This document shows positions 1-6,955 of a DNA stretch of 15,312 bases, piece by piece. Made by a program: the position numbers and the translations under genes. Source of the DNA: Myxococcales bacterium (GTDB lineage Bacteria; Myxococcota; Bradymonadia; UBA7976; UBA1532); the NCBI GenBank assembly GCA_020430675.1, contig JAGQJJ010000022.1:1-15312 (forward strand), written 5' to 3'. Numbering within the stretch: position 1 is the first letter of the stretch; each line of letters starts with the position of its first letter. The notes under the pieces are model-generated. The model was not told the origin of the DNA. It made no database searches and was given only the letters and a program-made list of their open reading frames with translations.

Positions 1-2
1 AG

Positions 3-341
3 GAGTACGAGGTCCTAAACGCCTTCTTCTCCGAGTACACGAAGAACATCGGTCACGGCGGCACCTTTGTCCGCACCGACGATCCGCTCGAAATCGGCAC
101 GGAGTTCGTGTTCAGCCTGGTCGTCCCGCAGCTTCCGGCCCCCCTCGAACTGCGCGGCCGTGTGCACTGGCGCGTGACCAGGGAGTCCGCCCTGCCTGGC
201 CAGGAGCCCGGCATGGGCATCGGCTTTATCTACGACTCCGAAGTTGAACGCGCGCGGGTCGAGGCGATCGTCGAGCGCCTAATGAACGAGAGCCTGGGTC
301 CCGTGGTGAGCGGCAAGCTCCTCACGAAAGTGCACAAGTAG
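3..341 (+). CDS. PilZ-domain protein, C-terminal fragment (TIGR02266-like)
   Basis: The gene enters from the left edge and its start lies outside the window; the reading frame is open from base 3 to the TAG at 339-341 (112 residues). The stretch YTKNIGHGGTFVRT at fragment residues 12-25, then PLEIGT, a beta-rich LRGRVHW segment and PGMGIGF, follow the Myxococcus paralogous PilZ type (TIGR02266). PilZ domains bind cyclic di-GMP through an N-terminal RxxxR and a [D/N]xSxxG motif. Here the second motif reads N-I-G-H-G-G, so the serine is a glycine; the RxxxR region is not visible. Nucleotide binding is therefore uncertain. The gene ends 21 bases from the convergent kinase gene, with no clear terminator between them. 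Confidence 0.85.
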   Translation, partial: EYEVLNAFFSEYTKNIGHGGTFVRTDDPLEIGTEFVFSLVVPQLPAPLELRGRVHWRVTRESALPGQEPGMGIGFIYDSEVERARVEAIVERLMNESLGPVVSGKLLTKVHK

Positions 342-362
342 CGCCCGACGGCGCAGGCAACT

Positions 363-1712
363 CTACCGTCGCGTAAGTCGCCCGAGGGCCCAATCCATGT
401 CGGGGTGCGGGCGGGCGATGAGTTCGCGTGCGAAGCGCTGTTCGAGTTCGACGGCACCCTCCCCCGCCTCGAGCGCGGCTTCGACAGAATCCTGCGAACC
501 GGTGAACACGACGTAGCCACGGCCGCCGATGCCGCGGGCAAGGTGGATGGCGACGAGGGAAACCGCTGCGGCCTTGAGCGCAGCGTCGGCGCCGAGGACG
601 GTCGCCGCGACCGAGCGGTATTCGAGCGTGCCGAGCGAACCGCGCACCGGCGGCGGCTCGACCCCCAGATAGAGCAGAGCGCCGACCGACACGCCGATCG
701 CGAGGCTCGCGTAGACGACCAGCAGGACCAACCGCGGAACCCGCGCCAGGCCGGGATCGGCGTCGCGGTCGGCGCGGTTCAGCTCGGCGAGCAGGGCGTC
801 CATGCTCGGGAACCGCTCGGCGGGTTTTGCGCGCAACCCGCGCAGCACCAGGGCGCGCAGCCAGGGCGGCGCGTTGCTGGGCGGCGGCGGCGCCACCGCG
901 TCGGCCTCCATGGCGGTCAAGAGGCGCACCAGCGATGCGCGCTCGAACGGTGGCTGGCCATACAGCGACTCATACAGGGCCACGCAGAACGCAAACTGGT
1001 CGCCCGCGGCGTCGAAGGGCCGCCCCCGAAGCTGCTCGGGCGGCATATAACCCGGTGTGCCCATCAGCGCGCCGTCGGCCGTCAGCGGCGTGTCGAGCCG
1101 GGTCGGGCCATCGTCGAGCTCGACCTGCAATGCCGGGCGCCCGGTCTCGGCGGCGGCTTCGCCCATGGTGCGGGCCAGTCCGAAGTCGATGATGCGCGCC
1201 CGGCCGTCGTCGCCGATGAGCACGTTATGCGGCTTGAAGTCGCGGTGCAGCAGGCCGGCGGCGTGGGCCGCGGCGAGGCCGGCGCCGACCTGGGCGTAGA
1301 CGGCGACCACCTCGCGCCAGCTTCGCGGCCGCTCTGCCTGCCAGTCGGCCAGGGTGCGACCGCGCACGAACTCGATGGCGAGGTAGGGATGCCCCTCATG
1401 GTGGCCCGAGTCATAGATCTGCGCCACGTTGGGGTGCGAGAGCCGCGCCATGGCCTGGGCCTCGCGCTCGAACCGCCGGGCGTCTTCGTCGCGCACAAAG
1501 AGGCCGCGCAGCATCTTGATCGCGACGCGGCGGTCGAGCTGCTCATCGTAGGCGGCGAAGACGGCGCCCATGCCGCCCCGGCCCAGCTCGTCGAGCAGTG
1601 TGAAACGGCCGATGCGCCGCGCGACCGCTGTCGGCAGGGTGATCTCGTCTCGCGGCACCTCGGGCAGCTGCGTGTCGGCGGATGAGCTGACAGGGGCGGG
1701 TTGGTCGGCCAT
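363..1712 (-). CDS. Membrane Ser/Thr protein kinase fused to a C-terminal BMC shell-protein domain
   Basis: This is a 449-residue protein. Residues 36-315 form a Hanks-type kinase with all key residues: glycine loop GRGGMG (44-49), VAIK with K66, HRD at 156-158, K160 and N163, DFG at 176-178, and GTPGYMPPE at 218-226. The activation segment between DFG and GTPGY is about 40 residues and rich in Thr, longer than usual. One hydrophobic segment spans about 326-350. Residues 357-445 then match the BMC (PF00936) shell domain: an SLGTLE first strand, ADAALKAAAVSLV with the conserved edge lysine K380, a VVFTGSQDSVEAALEAGEG strand-helix, and the edge motif ARPH (R434, H436). I chose the ATG at 1710-1712 with GGAG upstream; a longer frame reaches into the preceding gene and its leader looks non-coding. 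The gene is last in the minus-strand block, 125 bases after the solute-binding gene. The kinase and BMC calls rest on motifs read by eye. The functional link to a microcompartment is inferred. Confidence 0.9.
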   Translation of the reverse strand: MADQPAPVSSSADTQLPEVPRDEITLPTAVARRIGRFTLLDELGRGGMGAVFAAYDEQLDRRVAIKMLRGLFVRDEDARRFEREAQAMARLSHPNVAQIYDSGHHEGHPYLAIEFVRGRTLADWQAERPRSWREVVAVYAQVGAGLAAAHAAGLLHRDFKPHNVLIGDDGRARIIDFGLARTMGEAAAETGRPALQVELDDGPTRLDTPLTADGALMGTPGYMPPEQLRGRPFDAAGDQFAFCVALYESLYGQPPFERASLVRLLTAMEADAVAPPPPSNAPPWLRALVLRGLRAKPAERFPSMDALLAELNRADRDADPGLARVPRLVLLVVYASLAIGVSVGALLYLGVEPPPVRGSLGTLEYRSVAATVLGADAALKAAAVSLVAIHLARGIGGRGYVVFTGSQDSVEAALEAGEGAVELEQRFARELIARPHPDMDWALGRLTRR

Positions 1713-1837
1713 GAACACCCGGGCTCCGACGAGAGCGTTCGCCGCGCACGCCGCCAAGGGTGCGCCAGGGTCGACGGTAGAGCACGCAGCGCCGGGCTTC
1801 AAGGCATCTGACCGCATCCGGCGCCCGCCTGCCGCGG

Positions 1838-2860
1838 TCAGCTCGCGCCGCGCAGCCTGGTCAGCAGGGTGCGGCCCGCATCGCCAGCCAGGGTCAGGAA
1901 GCGCTCTTGCACGCCCTGGGCGCCATCGCACAGCGCGGCGCGCTCGGCCTTGGCGGGGGCGCGGGCGAAGAGGCCGGCCTTCTTGAAGCCGCGGGTCAAT
2001 GCCGCCGCCGCCGCCCGCGCCGCCTTGCGACCGGCACGGGCCTCGGCGTCCGCGTCGAAACGCAGCACGGCGCGCGTTCCCTCCGGCAGCTCGGCCAGCG
2101 CTTTCTTCGAGGCCACGACCAGCAGCGGCGCGGCGCGGTGGGCCGACAGCGTGATGTGGGTCACCGCGTCGGTCCAGCCGAAGGCGCTCGCCAGCAGCGG
2201 CGGCGCGTCGACGCCGTCGGTCAGCGCGTTGCTCAGGGCGCCGCCGATCTCCTCCATCGGAAGCGCGACCGGCGTGGCGCCCAGCGCCTTGGCGGTCTCG
2301 ACGGCCAGCTCGCCGGGAAGGACCGCCAGCGAGCGTCCTTGCAGGTCGGCCGCGCCGCTGACATAGCCGAAGTTGCCTGCCAGGCAGTGCTCGCCCAGGT
2401 CGGAGACAAACGCCAGCTCAAGGTCGGCGGCGCCGAGCAGCGCGTTGAGGTCATCGCGCGCGCCGTCGATCGCCTTGTCGGCCGTCTTGGTGTCGCGGAA
2501 CAGATCGGGCAGCGCCAGCGCGCCCAGCGCCGGCACGAGGCGGGCGGCAGCGTCGACCGTGCCCGCCCAGAAGGCCAGCTTGCCGGCGCGGCAGGCGCGC
2601 AGGGCGCTCAGCTCGTCGCCCTCGACCCCACCCAGCGCCAGCTCGAGCGTCACCGCGCCTTTGGATCGCCGCGTCACATCCGCGGCCAGACGCTGGAAAT
2701 GCGTGGCCCATGGCGTGCCCGCGGGCAGCGACGAGGCCAGCTTCACCGAGCTGTCGGCGGCGTGGGCAAAGCGGCCGGCAAACAGCACTGCTGCGCCCGC
2801 AGCGGCCCCGACCAGCACGGCCCGGCGGGTCGGCTCAGGGCGGATCAATGATCGGTCCAC
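1838..2860 (-). CDS. Tat-exported DctP-like (TRAP-type) solute-binding protein, orphan
   Basis: This is a 340-residue protein. The start is a GTG at 2858-2860 with a strong AGGAGG site four bases upstream (2865-2870), preferred over an in-frame ATG at 2911. The N-terminus is a Tat-like signal: TRRAVLV (R12, R13), a hydrophobic stretch and an AHA-AD cleavage site near residue 34. The mature part follows the DctP family in order: LASSLPAGTPW (41-51), GDELSALR (81-88), a LVPALGALALPDLF strand-helix (108-121), DLQG (172-175) and DGVDAPPL (215-222). TRAP binding proteins normally carry an invariant arginine in the K-I-R-V strand after DL.G to bind substrate carboxylate. Here that position is A179. 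No DctQ or DctM membrane gene lies in the window. It may bind a non-carboxylate ligand or act as a sensor beside the kinase gene downstream; both ideas are inference. Confidence 0.85.
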   Translation of the reverse strand: MDRSLIRPEPTRRAVLVGAAAGAAVLFAGRFAHAADSSVKLASSLPAGTPWATHFQRLAADVTRRSKGAVTLELALGGVEGDELSALRACRAGKLAFWAGTVDAAARLVPALGALALPDLFRDTKTADKAIDGARDDLNALLGAADLELAFVSDLGEHCLAGNFGYVSGAADLQGRSLAVLPGELAVETAKALGATPVALPMEEIGGALSNALTDGVDAPPLLASAFGWTDAVTHITLSAHRAAPLLVVASKKALAELPEGTRAVLRFDADAEARAGRKAARAAAAALTRGFKKAGLFARAPAKAERAALCDGAQGVQERFLTLAGDAGRTLLTRLRGAS

Positions 2861-2959
2861 AGCTCCTCCTGCCCAGATCTGGCGGCCCACAAGGGCGCGA
2901 AGACGCATCACCCGTAGCAGAAAACCAACACCGAGACGAGAAAACGACGCGCGGGTGGA

Positions 2960-4930
2960 TCAGGGCTCTTCCTGGCCCAGCTCCTCGTGAGGCACCAACC
3001 AGATCGCTTCGCGCGCGGGGCAGAAGACGGCGAGGTGGGTGCGGTCGGCGGCGACCCGCTGCGCGCCCTCGGGCACGCCGGGCAGGCCGCGCCGCGCGGT
3101 GCCGCTGCGTCGATCCCAGATCGTCACCAGCCCGCTGGCGCAGACCGCGACCCGGCCACCCGGCAGCGCCGCGAACGAAGCGCCGGCGTCGATCGGCAGC
3201 ACCGCGGGATGCGGGCCGGGAACGACCAACGACTCGCGGCCCTCCTGATCGCGGCACCGCACGATGGGCAGCGCGTCCGAACCGGGCGCGAGGCGCAGCG
3301 TCATGCCGCGCAGTCCGCGTGGCAGCGCCGCCCACTCCAAGGGCACGCCCTCGTCGCCCCAGCGCTGCAAGTGGTCGTCCAGCAACAGGAAAACGCCCGC
3401 TTCATCGAGGTCGGCGTCGACCACCGGGCGGGGCACCGAGTCAGGGCGGCCGTCATCGCGGCGGCGGTAGACCGTGGTGCGATCCCACGCGATGACCGCG
3501 CCTTGACCCGCGGCGACGCCCATCAGTGGATCGAGCCCCGGAAAGCGGATGGTCTCCCACCGCCAAGGCGCCTCGGGTTGCCCGTCGCGCACCCCGCCCA
3601 GCGCGCCGCGTCGATCGGCGGTCAGCGTCCACAGCGTCGCCCGCCCCAGACCCCAACGGTTTGGCGTCAGCGGCAGCTCGCTCACCGGCGGCGACGCGTG
3701 CACCGGCGAGGGGCCGTTCTCGTCGACCTCGTAGAGCACCGGCCGGTCGTCCTGCCCGTCGTGGCCAAGCACGACGATCTGTCCGTCGACCAGCCACATC
3801 GCTTCGATCGCCAGCCCGCGCGTCGGCCGCGTGGTCTTGCGCGGCCCGGCGATGGCGGGCAGCTCGGGTTCCTCCAACTGCCACGCCAGCCGCTCTTCCA
3901 GCAGCAGCTCGACAAAACGCCACGGGCTCATGATCTCGCGCGTGTCGAGGCCGTAGACCGTCAGCTCCTCGGCGATGACGCCCGCCGCCTTGCTCGCCGG
4001 CAGCCCCTGCGCCACGAACCAGCGCGGGCGTTGCAGCATGAAATGCACCGGATAGAAGCTGCGCGCGGCCAGCGTATCGTCGTCGAGCGGCGCCATCAGC
4101 CGCGGATAGAGCGACTCGGCCCGCACCCACTCGGCGAGCGGGTTCTCGGCGCACAGATGCTCGATGGCGCGCTCGACCCAGATGGTCAGCGGGACCGCGT
4201 CGCGGTGGCCCAGGCTCAGCTCGCCGTGCGCCAGGCGGCGCAAACGGTGCAGGTCGATGGGCCGCCAGTCGCCGCCCGAGGCGTCGATGAAGTCGCGCGC
4301 CAGGGTCAGGCCGCGCACCAGGACGTCTTCGATCTGGGCATATGGAAGCTGCGCTGAGGGCGAAAAGGCCGACTGAAACAGCTCGGTCAGCGCGATGCGG
4401 CGCTCAAGCCCGTCGCTGCGGCGTTCGAGGCGGGCGACCCGGCTCTCGAGATGCTCGACGCGCTCGATGACCCGCTGGCCCAGCCGCACCAGCGCGGCCT
4501 TCAGCTTCACATTGGCCACCGCGAGCAGCTCCAGCCGCCCGCCCAGATGATGGGTCGCGTGGGCCAGGAACACCTGGCGGGTCAGCAGGCGCTCGGTCAC
4601 CGCCAGCGCGCGGGCCTGCACCTCGCCCAGCCGTGTGCGCACCGCCTCGGCGTCGGCCGGCATGGTGCCCGTCAGGCGGGCCCACAGCGTGCGAAAGAAG
4701 CCGCGCTCGGCCAGGCGCGCCGCCGTCTGCTCATTGGCCCGCAACAGGCCGGCGAGCTGCGCGAGGTGGGTGCGCGCGACCGTCTCATCGGTCGTCTCGA
4801 AGCTGGAGAGCACCGCGCCCAGCTCGGCCTCGAAGTTGGCCGCCTCATGAGCCGCCGAGGGCGCGGGGCGCACGGCGGTAAAGACCTCGACGACCGGCCG
4901 CGGCCGCCAGGGGGTGAGGGCATCGGTCAT
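2960..4930 (-). CDS. Uncharacterised protein: helical/coiled-coil N-terminus and beta-propeller-like C-terminus
   Basis: I do not recognise this 656-residue protein as a family member. Residues 27-185 look almost wholly helical. They include a GFFRTLWARLTG stretch (77-88) and a coiled coil at about 150-180 with Leu/Val at heptad positions. Residues 186-350 are mixed helical with many aromatic residues. From about 370 to the end, short beta-rich units recur (for example IVVLGHDG, AVIAWDRTTVY, VFLLLDDHLQRW, LVTIWDRRSG), as expected of a beta-propeller. There is no signal peptide or membrane segment, so it is probably cytoplasmic. Its ATG at 4928-4930 overlaps the stop of the upstream gene as ATGA, indicating translational coupling. 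Such helical-plus-propeller proteins often act as interaction scaffolds, but no function can be assigned from sequence alone. A faint resemblance of the N-terminal part to YjcZ/RdcB-type helical proteins is not strong enough to use. Confidence 0.8.
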   Translation of the reverse strand: MTDALTPWRPRPVVEVFTAVRPAPSAAHEAANFEAELGAVLSSFETTDETVARTHLAQLAGLLRANEQTAARLAERGFFRTLWARLTGTMPADAEAVRTRLGEVQARALAVTERLLTRQVFLAHATHHLGGRLELLAVANVKLKAALVRLGQRVIERVEHLESRVARLERRSDGLERRIALTELFQSAFSPSAQLPYAQIEDVLVRGLTLARDFIDASGGDWRPIDLHRLRRLAHGELSLGHRDAVPLTIWVERAIEHLCAENPLAEWVRAESLYPRLMAPLDDDTLAARSFYPVHFMLQRPRWFVAQGLPASKAAGVIAEELTVYGLDTREIMSPWRFVELLLEERLAWQLEEPELPAIAGPRKTTRPTRGLAIEAMWLVDGQIVVLGHDGQDDRPVLYEVDENGPSPVHASPPVSELPLTPNRWGLGRATLWTLTADRRGALGGVRDGQPEAPWRWETIRFPGLDPLMGVAAGQGAVIAWDRTTVYRRRDDGRPDSVPRPVVDADLDEAGVFLLLDDHLQRWGDEGVPLEWAALPRGLRGMTLRLAPGSDALPIVRCRDQEGRESLVVPGPHPAVLPIDAGASFAALPGGRVAVCASGLVTIWDRRSGTARRGLPGVPEGAQRVAADRTHLAVFCPAREAIWLVPHEELGQEEP

Positions 4931-5898
4931 CGGCTCGGCTCCTCATCGGCGGGCCCGCCCTCGGCGCGGCGCAGCAGGCCCAGCAACTTGTCGTCGAGGG
5001 CGCGGTCGGCCTCATCGAGCAGGCGAGCGCGTACCCCGCGGGCGCGCATGGCCTCGGCGAGCGCCACGAAGGTGTCCTCCGCGGCGTAGATGCGCTCGGC
5101 GGCCTGCACCCAGGCGGCGGTGGCGTCGTTGGCGGCAAAGACCTCGGCCAGCGCCGGGCGATCGGCAGGGCGGGCGAAGTGGATGCGGTCATCGGTGACC
5201 CGGCCCGTGGTCAGGTCGAGCGCGGCGTGCACCAGGAAGCGCTGGCCGGTTGCGCCACAGCCGGCCAACGGCGGCGGGCAAAGGGTGGTGAGTCCGCGCC
5301 ATTTCCGCCGCGCAAAATGCGGGCTGCCGCCGTGGATCAAGAGGTCGACGCGATGGCGGCGCAGCATGGCCGCCAGCGCGTCGAGGTCGCGCGCCTCAGA
5401 GGCGTCGCGGCGCCAGAGCGCACCCCCATCGGGTCGTCCGGCGAGCGCCACGACGCGGCGGGTCTCTTCGGGCAACGCGCCCAGGGTTTCGTCGAGCTCG
5501 GTCAATTGCGCGTCGCCCACGGCGCCCGCTTCGCCGCCGAGGCCCAAGGCGTCGACCTCGACCAAAGCGGCCCGTCCGTCGGCGAGCGAAGCGACGCGCG
5601 GCCACGGCTCGGCGCCAAGCCAATCGCCCAGCCAGCTCGGCGGGCGGCCCGCGCGCGGCACATCGGCTGGACCGGGCACCCCGCCGATCGGCCGGCGCGT
5701 GGCAGCGAGCGCGGCGCGCAGACCGTGGCCTTCCACCGGCAGCCCGTGCGCGGTCAGGTCGCCCAGCACCAGCGAGACATCGGCGTCGGCCCACTCGGGG
5801 CGGGCGAGGGCGCGGCGCAAGAGGGCGACGACCGCGCCGCTGCCATCAAAGCGGGGGGGGCCGAGAAGCACGATCGAAAGCGATTGCGGAGTGCTCAT
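4927..5898 (-). CDS. Calcineurin-like phosphoesterase-fold protein, probably catalytically inactive
   Basis: This is a 323-residue protein. The order of elements follows metallophosphoesterases. A first strand SIVLLGPPRF (8-17) lies where the D-x-H motif belongs, followed by LVLGDLT (43-49, the GD motif). VPGPAD (74-79) replaces GNHD, and an AQLTELDETLG helix (130-140) precedes VVALAGRPDG (149-158), where the metal-binding histidine is expected. VDLLIHGGSPH (184-194) replaces the GHxH motif. Only D47, D79 and H194 remain as possible ligands, so I infer a pseudo-enzyme or ligand-binding derivative. The start ATG at 5896-5898 has no ribosome site but follows an extended -10 element by seven bases, suggesting a leaderless transcript. 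The frame upstream of this ATG reads as Arg-rich non-coding sequence. The protein is translationally coupled to the following helical/propeller gene, suggesting the two act together. Confidence 0.75.
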   Translation of the reverse strand: MSTPQSLSIVLLGPPRFDGSGAVVALLRRALARPEWADADVSLVLGDLTAHGLPVEGHGLRAALAATRRPIGGVPGPADVPRAGRPPSWLGDWLGAEPWPRVASLADGRAALVEVDALGLGGEAGAVGDAQLTELDETLGALPEETRRVVALAGRPDGGALWRRDASEARDLDALAAMLRRHRVDLLIHGGSPHFARRKWRGLTTLCPPPLAGCGATGQRFLVHAALDLTTGRVTDDRIHFARPADRPALAEVFAANDATAAWVQAAERIYAAEDTFVALAEAMRARGVRARLLDEADRALDDKLLGLLRRAEGGPADEEPSR

Positions 5899-5905
5899 CG
5901 GGGGC

Positions 5906-5914
5906 ACGATAGCA
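5906..5914 (-). promoter_or_regulatory. Extended -10 element, putative leaderless promoter
   Basis: On the minus strand this reads TGC-TATCGT, followed by seven bases and the ATG at 5898. This matches an extended -10 element placed so that transcription would begin at or beside the start codon. No convincing -35 box is seen. Confidence 0.45.
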
Positions 5915-6103
5915 CCTTCTGCCGAGGCCCGGCGAACGCGACCTGCGCGGCCGAGTCCTCGACGGCGTCCGGCGCCCCGCAGCCGGCGGAGGCCGACGCG
6001 ACGGACCGCGCTCGGTCGCGCGCCTCGCTCGCCTGTTTGCGTGCGAGAACCGCTTTGGACGGGCTGATCCAGGGGCGCACGCCGATGCCATCGCGCATTT
6101 TGT

Positions 6104-6160
6104 TTCATGGCAGAAATAGTCATGTAACCCTCTGAAATCATTGAAACGTAATGCCATGAA
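6104..6160. repeat. Inverted repeat TTCATGGC ... GCCATGAA
   Basis: TTCATGGC at 6104-6111 is perfectly complementary to GCCATGAA at 6153-6160, 41 bases apart. Between them TGAAA occurs twice (6132-6136 and 6142-6146), and TGAAAC at 6142-6147 is the inverse of GTTTCA at 6102-6107. This could be a looped operator or a structured leader; the partner is unknown. Confidence 0.45.
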
Positions 6161-6161
6161 T

Positions 6162-6198
6162 GTGTTCACAGTGTTCAGATTGTGGACACATGGGACAC
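6162..6198. promoter_or_regulatory. Four-half-site dyad, probable operator
   Basis: GTGTTC occurs at 6162-6167 and again at 6171-6176. GGACAC, the complement of GTGTCC, occurs at 6184-6189 and 6193-6198. Each pair has a 9-base period, and the whole is symmetric about base 6180. This is the pattern expected for cooperative binding of two dimers of a regulator. It lies about 50 bases upstream of the promoter for the gene at 6302, an activator-type position. The regulator family is not identified. Confidence 0.6.
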
Positions 6199-6248
6199 TC
6201 CAAAGGCATCCGGCCGGATCCAACATCTTGGTACGACTCGCTTTTTTT

Positions 6249-6277
6249 CGGACAGATCGGGCTCTCCAATCCATAGT
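6249..6277 (+). promoter_or_regulatory. Sigma-70-like promoter for the HEAT-like gene
   Basis: CGGACA (6249-6254), a 17-base spacer and CATAGT (6272-6277) form a plausible -35/-10 pair (GACA matches the -35 end; -10 matches four of six). Transcription would begin near 6284, leaving a short leader with the AGGGAGG ribosome site at 6291-6297. Confidence 0.5.
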
Positions 6278-6301
6278 CCATGGGCAAACCAGGGAGGCTT
6301 G

Positions 6302-6826
6302 ATGATCGATCCCCAACCTCACCCGCGGGCAGCGGGCGTGGGCGGCGGCTTTGTGCCCCGGCGCGGGTGGCGCCCGGCGGCGGCGCCGCCACACCCCGAT
6401 GCGTTGGTCGCGACGCTGTGCCGCTATGCCACCGACGATGCGGCCGCCGCCCGGCTCGTGCGCGTCCTGCTCAATCGCCCTGAAGCCGCCGCCGAACCGG
6501 CCCTGCGCGCCTTGGAGGCCGGACCGAGCCCGCGCGTGCGGTGGCGCTTGCTCGAGGTGCTCGCCTTCTGCCGGCCACGGGCGGATCGGCGCGTGGTCGA
6601 CCCGCTGATCGCCGGGCTGATCGAAGCGCCAGCGACGGCCGCATTGTTGATCGCCGCTCACGGGGATCCTCGCGCCGGGCCGGCGCTGGCCGAGGCGATC
6701 CGCCGGGCGCCGGCCAGCGCGGCGCGGGGATTGATGGAGGTCGCCGCGCGTCGGCTCGGTGCTGCCGGCCAGGTGGGCCCGGTACCGTCCCGGGCCGACG
6801 CCAAACGGGGCCGCGCCGTCGGTTGA
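6302..6826 (+). CDS. Small HEAT-repeat-like alpha-helical protein
   Basis: This is a 174-residue protein starting at the ATG at 6302, four bases after the ribosome site AGGGAGG (6291-6297). The first 30 residues are Pro/Gly/Arg-rich and probably disordered. From about 32 to 155, paired amphipathic helices recur. The segments RVRWRLLEVLAF (78-89), RRVVDPLIAGLI (96-107) and HGDPRAGPALAEAI (120-133) resemble HEAT/PBS-lyase-type repeats, which serve protein-protein contacts. No signal peptide, membrane segment or catalytic motif is seen. The gene stands alone: the upstream neighbour is divergent and the downstream one convergent. The elaborate upstream region (dyad, palindrome, promoter) suggests tight regulation of a protein whose role I cannot name. 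Confidence 0.7.
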   Translation: MIDPQPHPRAAGVGGGFVPRRGWRPAAAPPHPDALVATLCRYATDDAAAARLVRVLLNRPEAAAEPALRALEAGPSPRVRWRLLEVLAFCRPRADRRVVDPLIAGLIEAPATAALLIAAHGDPRAGPALAEAIRRAPASAARGLMEVAARRLGAAGQVGPVPSRADAKRGRAVG

Positions 6827-6872
6827 GCGCCGGGTCATTCATTGCGCCGCGGGCTCTCGGTTGAACCATCGT

Positions 6873-6894
6873 GCGCGGCACTCGGTGCCGGCGC
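6873..6894. terminator. Hairpin in convergent gap, possible terminator
   Basis: GCGC-GGCAC (6873-6881), loop TCG, then GTGCC (6885-6889), a bulged G and GCGC (6891-6894) form a nine-pair stem. It lies between two convergent genes and could act in both directions. There is no T-run on either side, so an intrinsic terminator is not proven. Confidence 0.3.
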
Positions 6895-6955
6895 GGCGCC
6901 CAATTGTGCACCGTGCTCGGTGGCCGGCCCGTGGGCGTTCCGCGCCGGTGGGGGG

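Larger units (their letters stand above)
5899..6301. other. Intergenic regulatory region between divergent genes
   Basis: About 400 bases lie between the divergent starts at 5898 and 6302. Bases 5899-6095 are GC-rich and hold no convincing gene. Bases 6096-6290 are clearly AT-richer than the rest of the window. They hold an inverted repeat pair (6104-6111 and 6153-6160), a four-half-site dyad (6162-6198), a perfect 12-base palindrome ATCCGGCCGGAT (6208-6219), a run of seven T (6242-6248) and a promoter (6249-6277). Confidence 0.7.

Noticed and set aside
405..1685. Long plus-strand open frame antisense to the kinase gene
   Set aside because: The minus strand holds all kinase motifs and the BMC domain; the plus frame has no domain.
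1713..1931. 73-residue N-terminal extension of the kinase
   Set aside because: It would overlap the end of the solute-binding gene and its Arg/Ala-rich leader looks non-coding; the ATG at 1712 gives a normal kinase N-terminus.
5895..6098. 67-codon minus-strand ORF with ATGA overlap to the phosphoesterase start
   Set aside because: Third-position GC is fairly high, but there is no ribosome site, no recognisable domain, and it conflicts with the leaderless promoter at 5906-5914. Kept as a remote possibility only.
6109..6122. Sigma-54-like GG/GC element
   Set aside because: TGGCA is present at 6108-6112, but the GC expected 12 bases after GG reads CA.
6163..6178. LexA-type box suggested by GTTCAG
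   Set aside because: The rest of the known myxobacterial LexA consensus does not fit; the four-half-site dyad explains the bases better.
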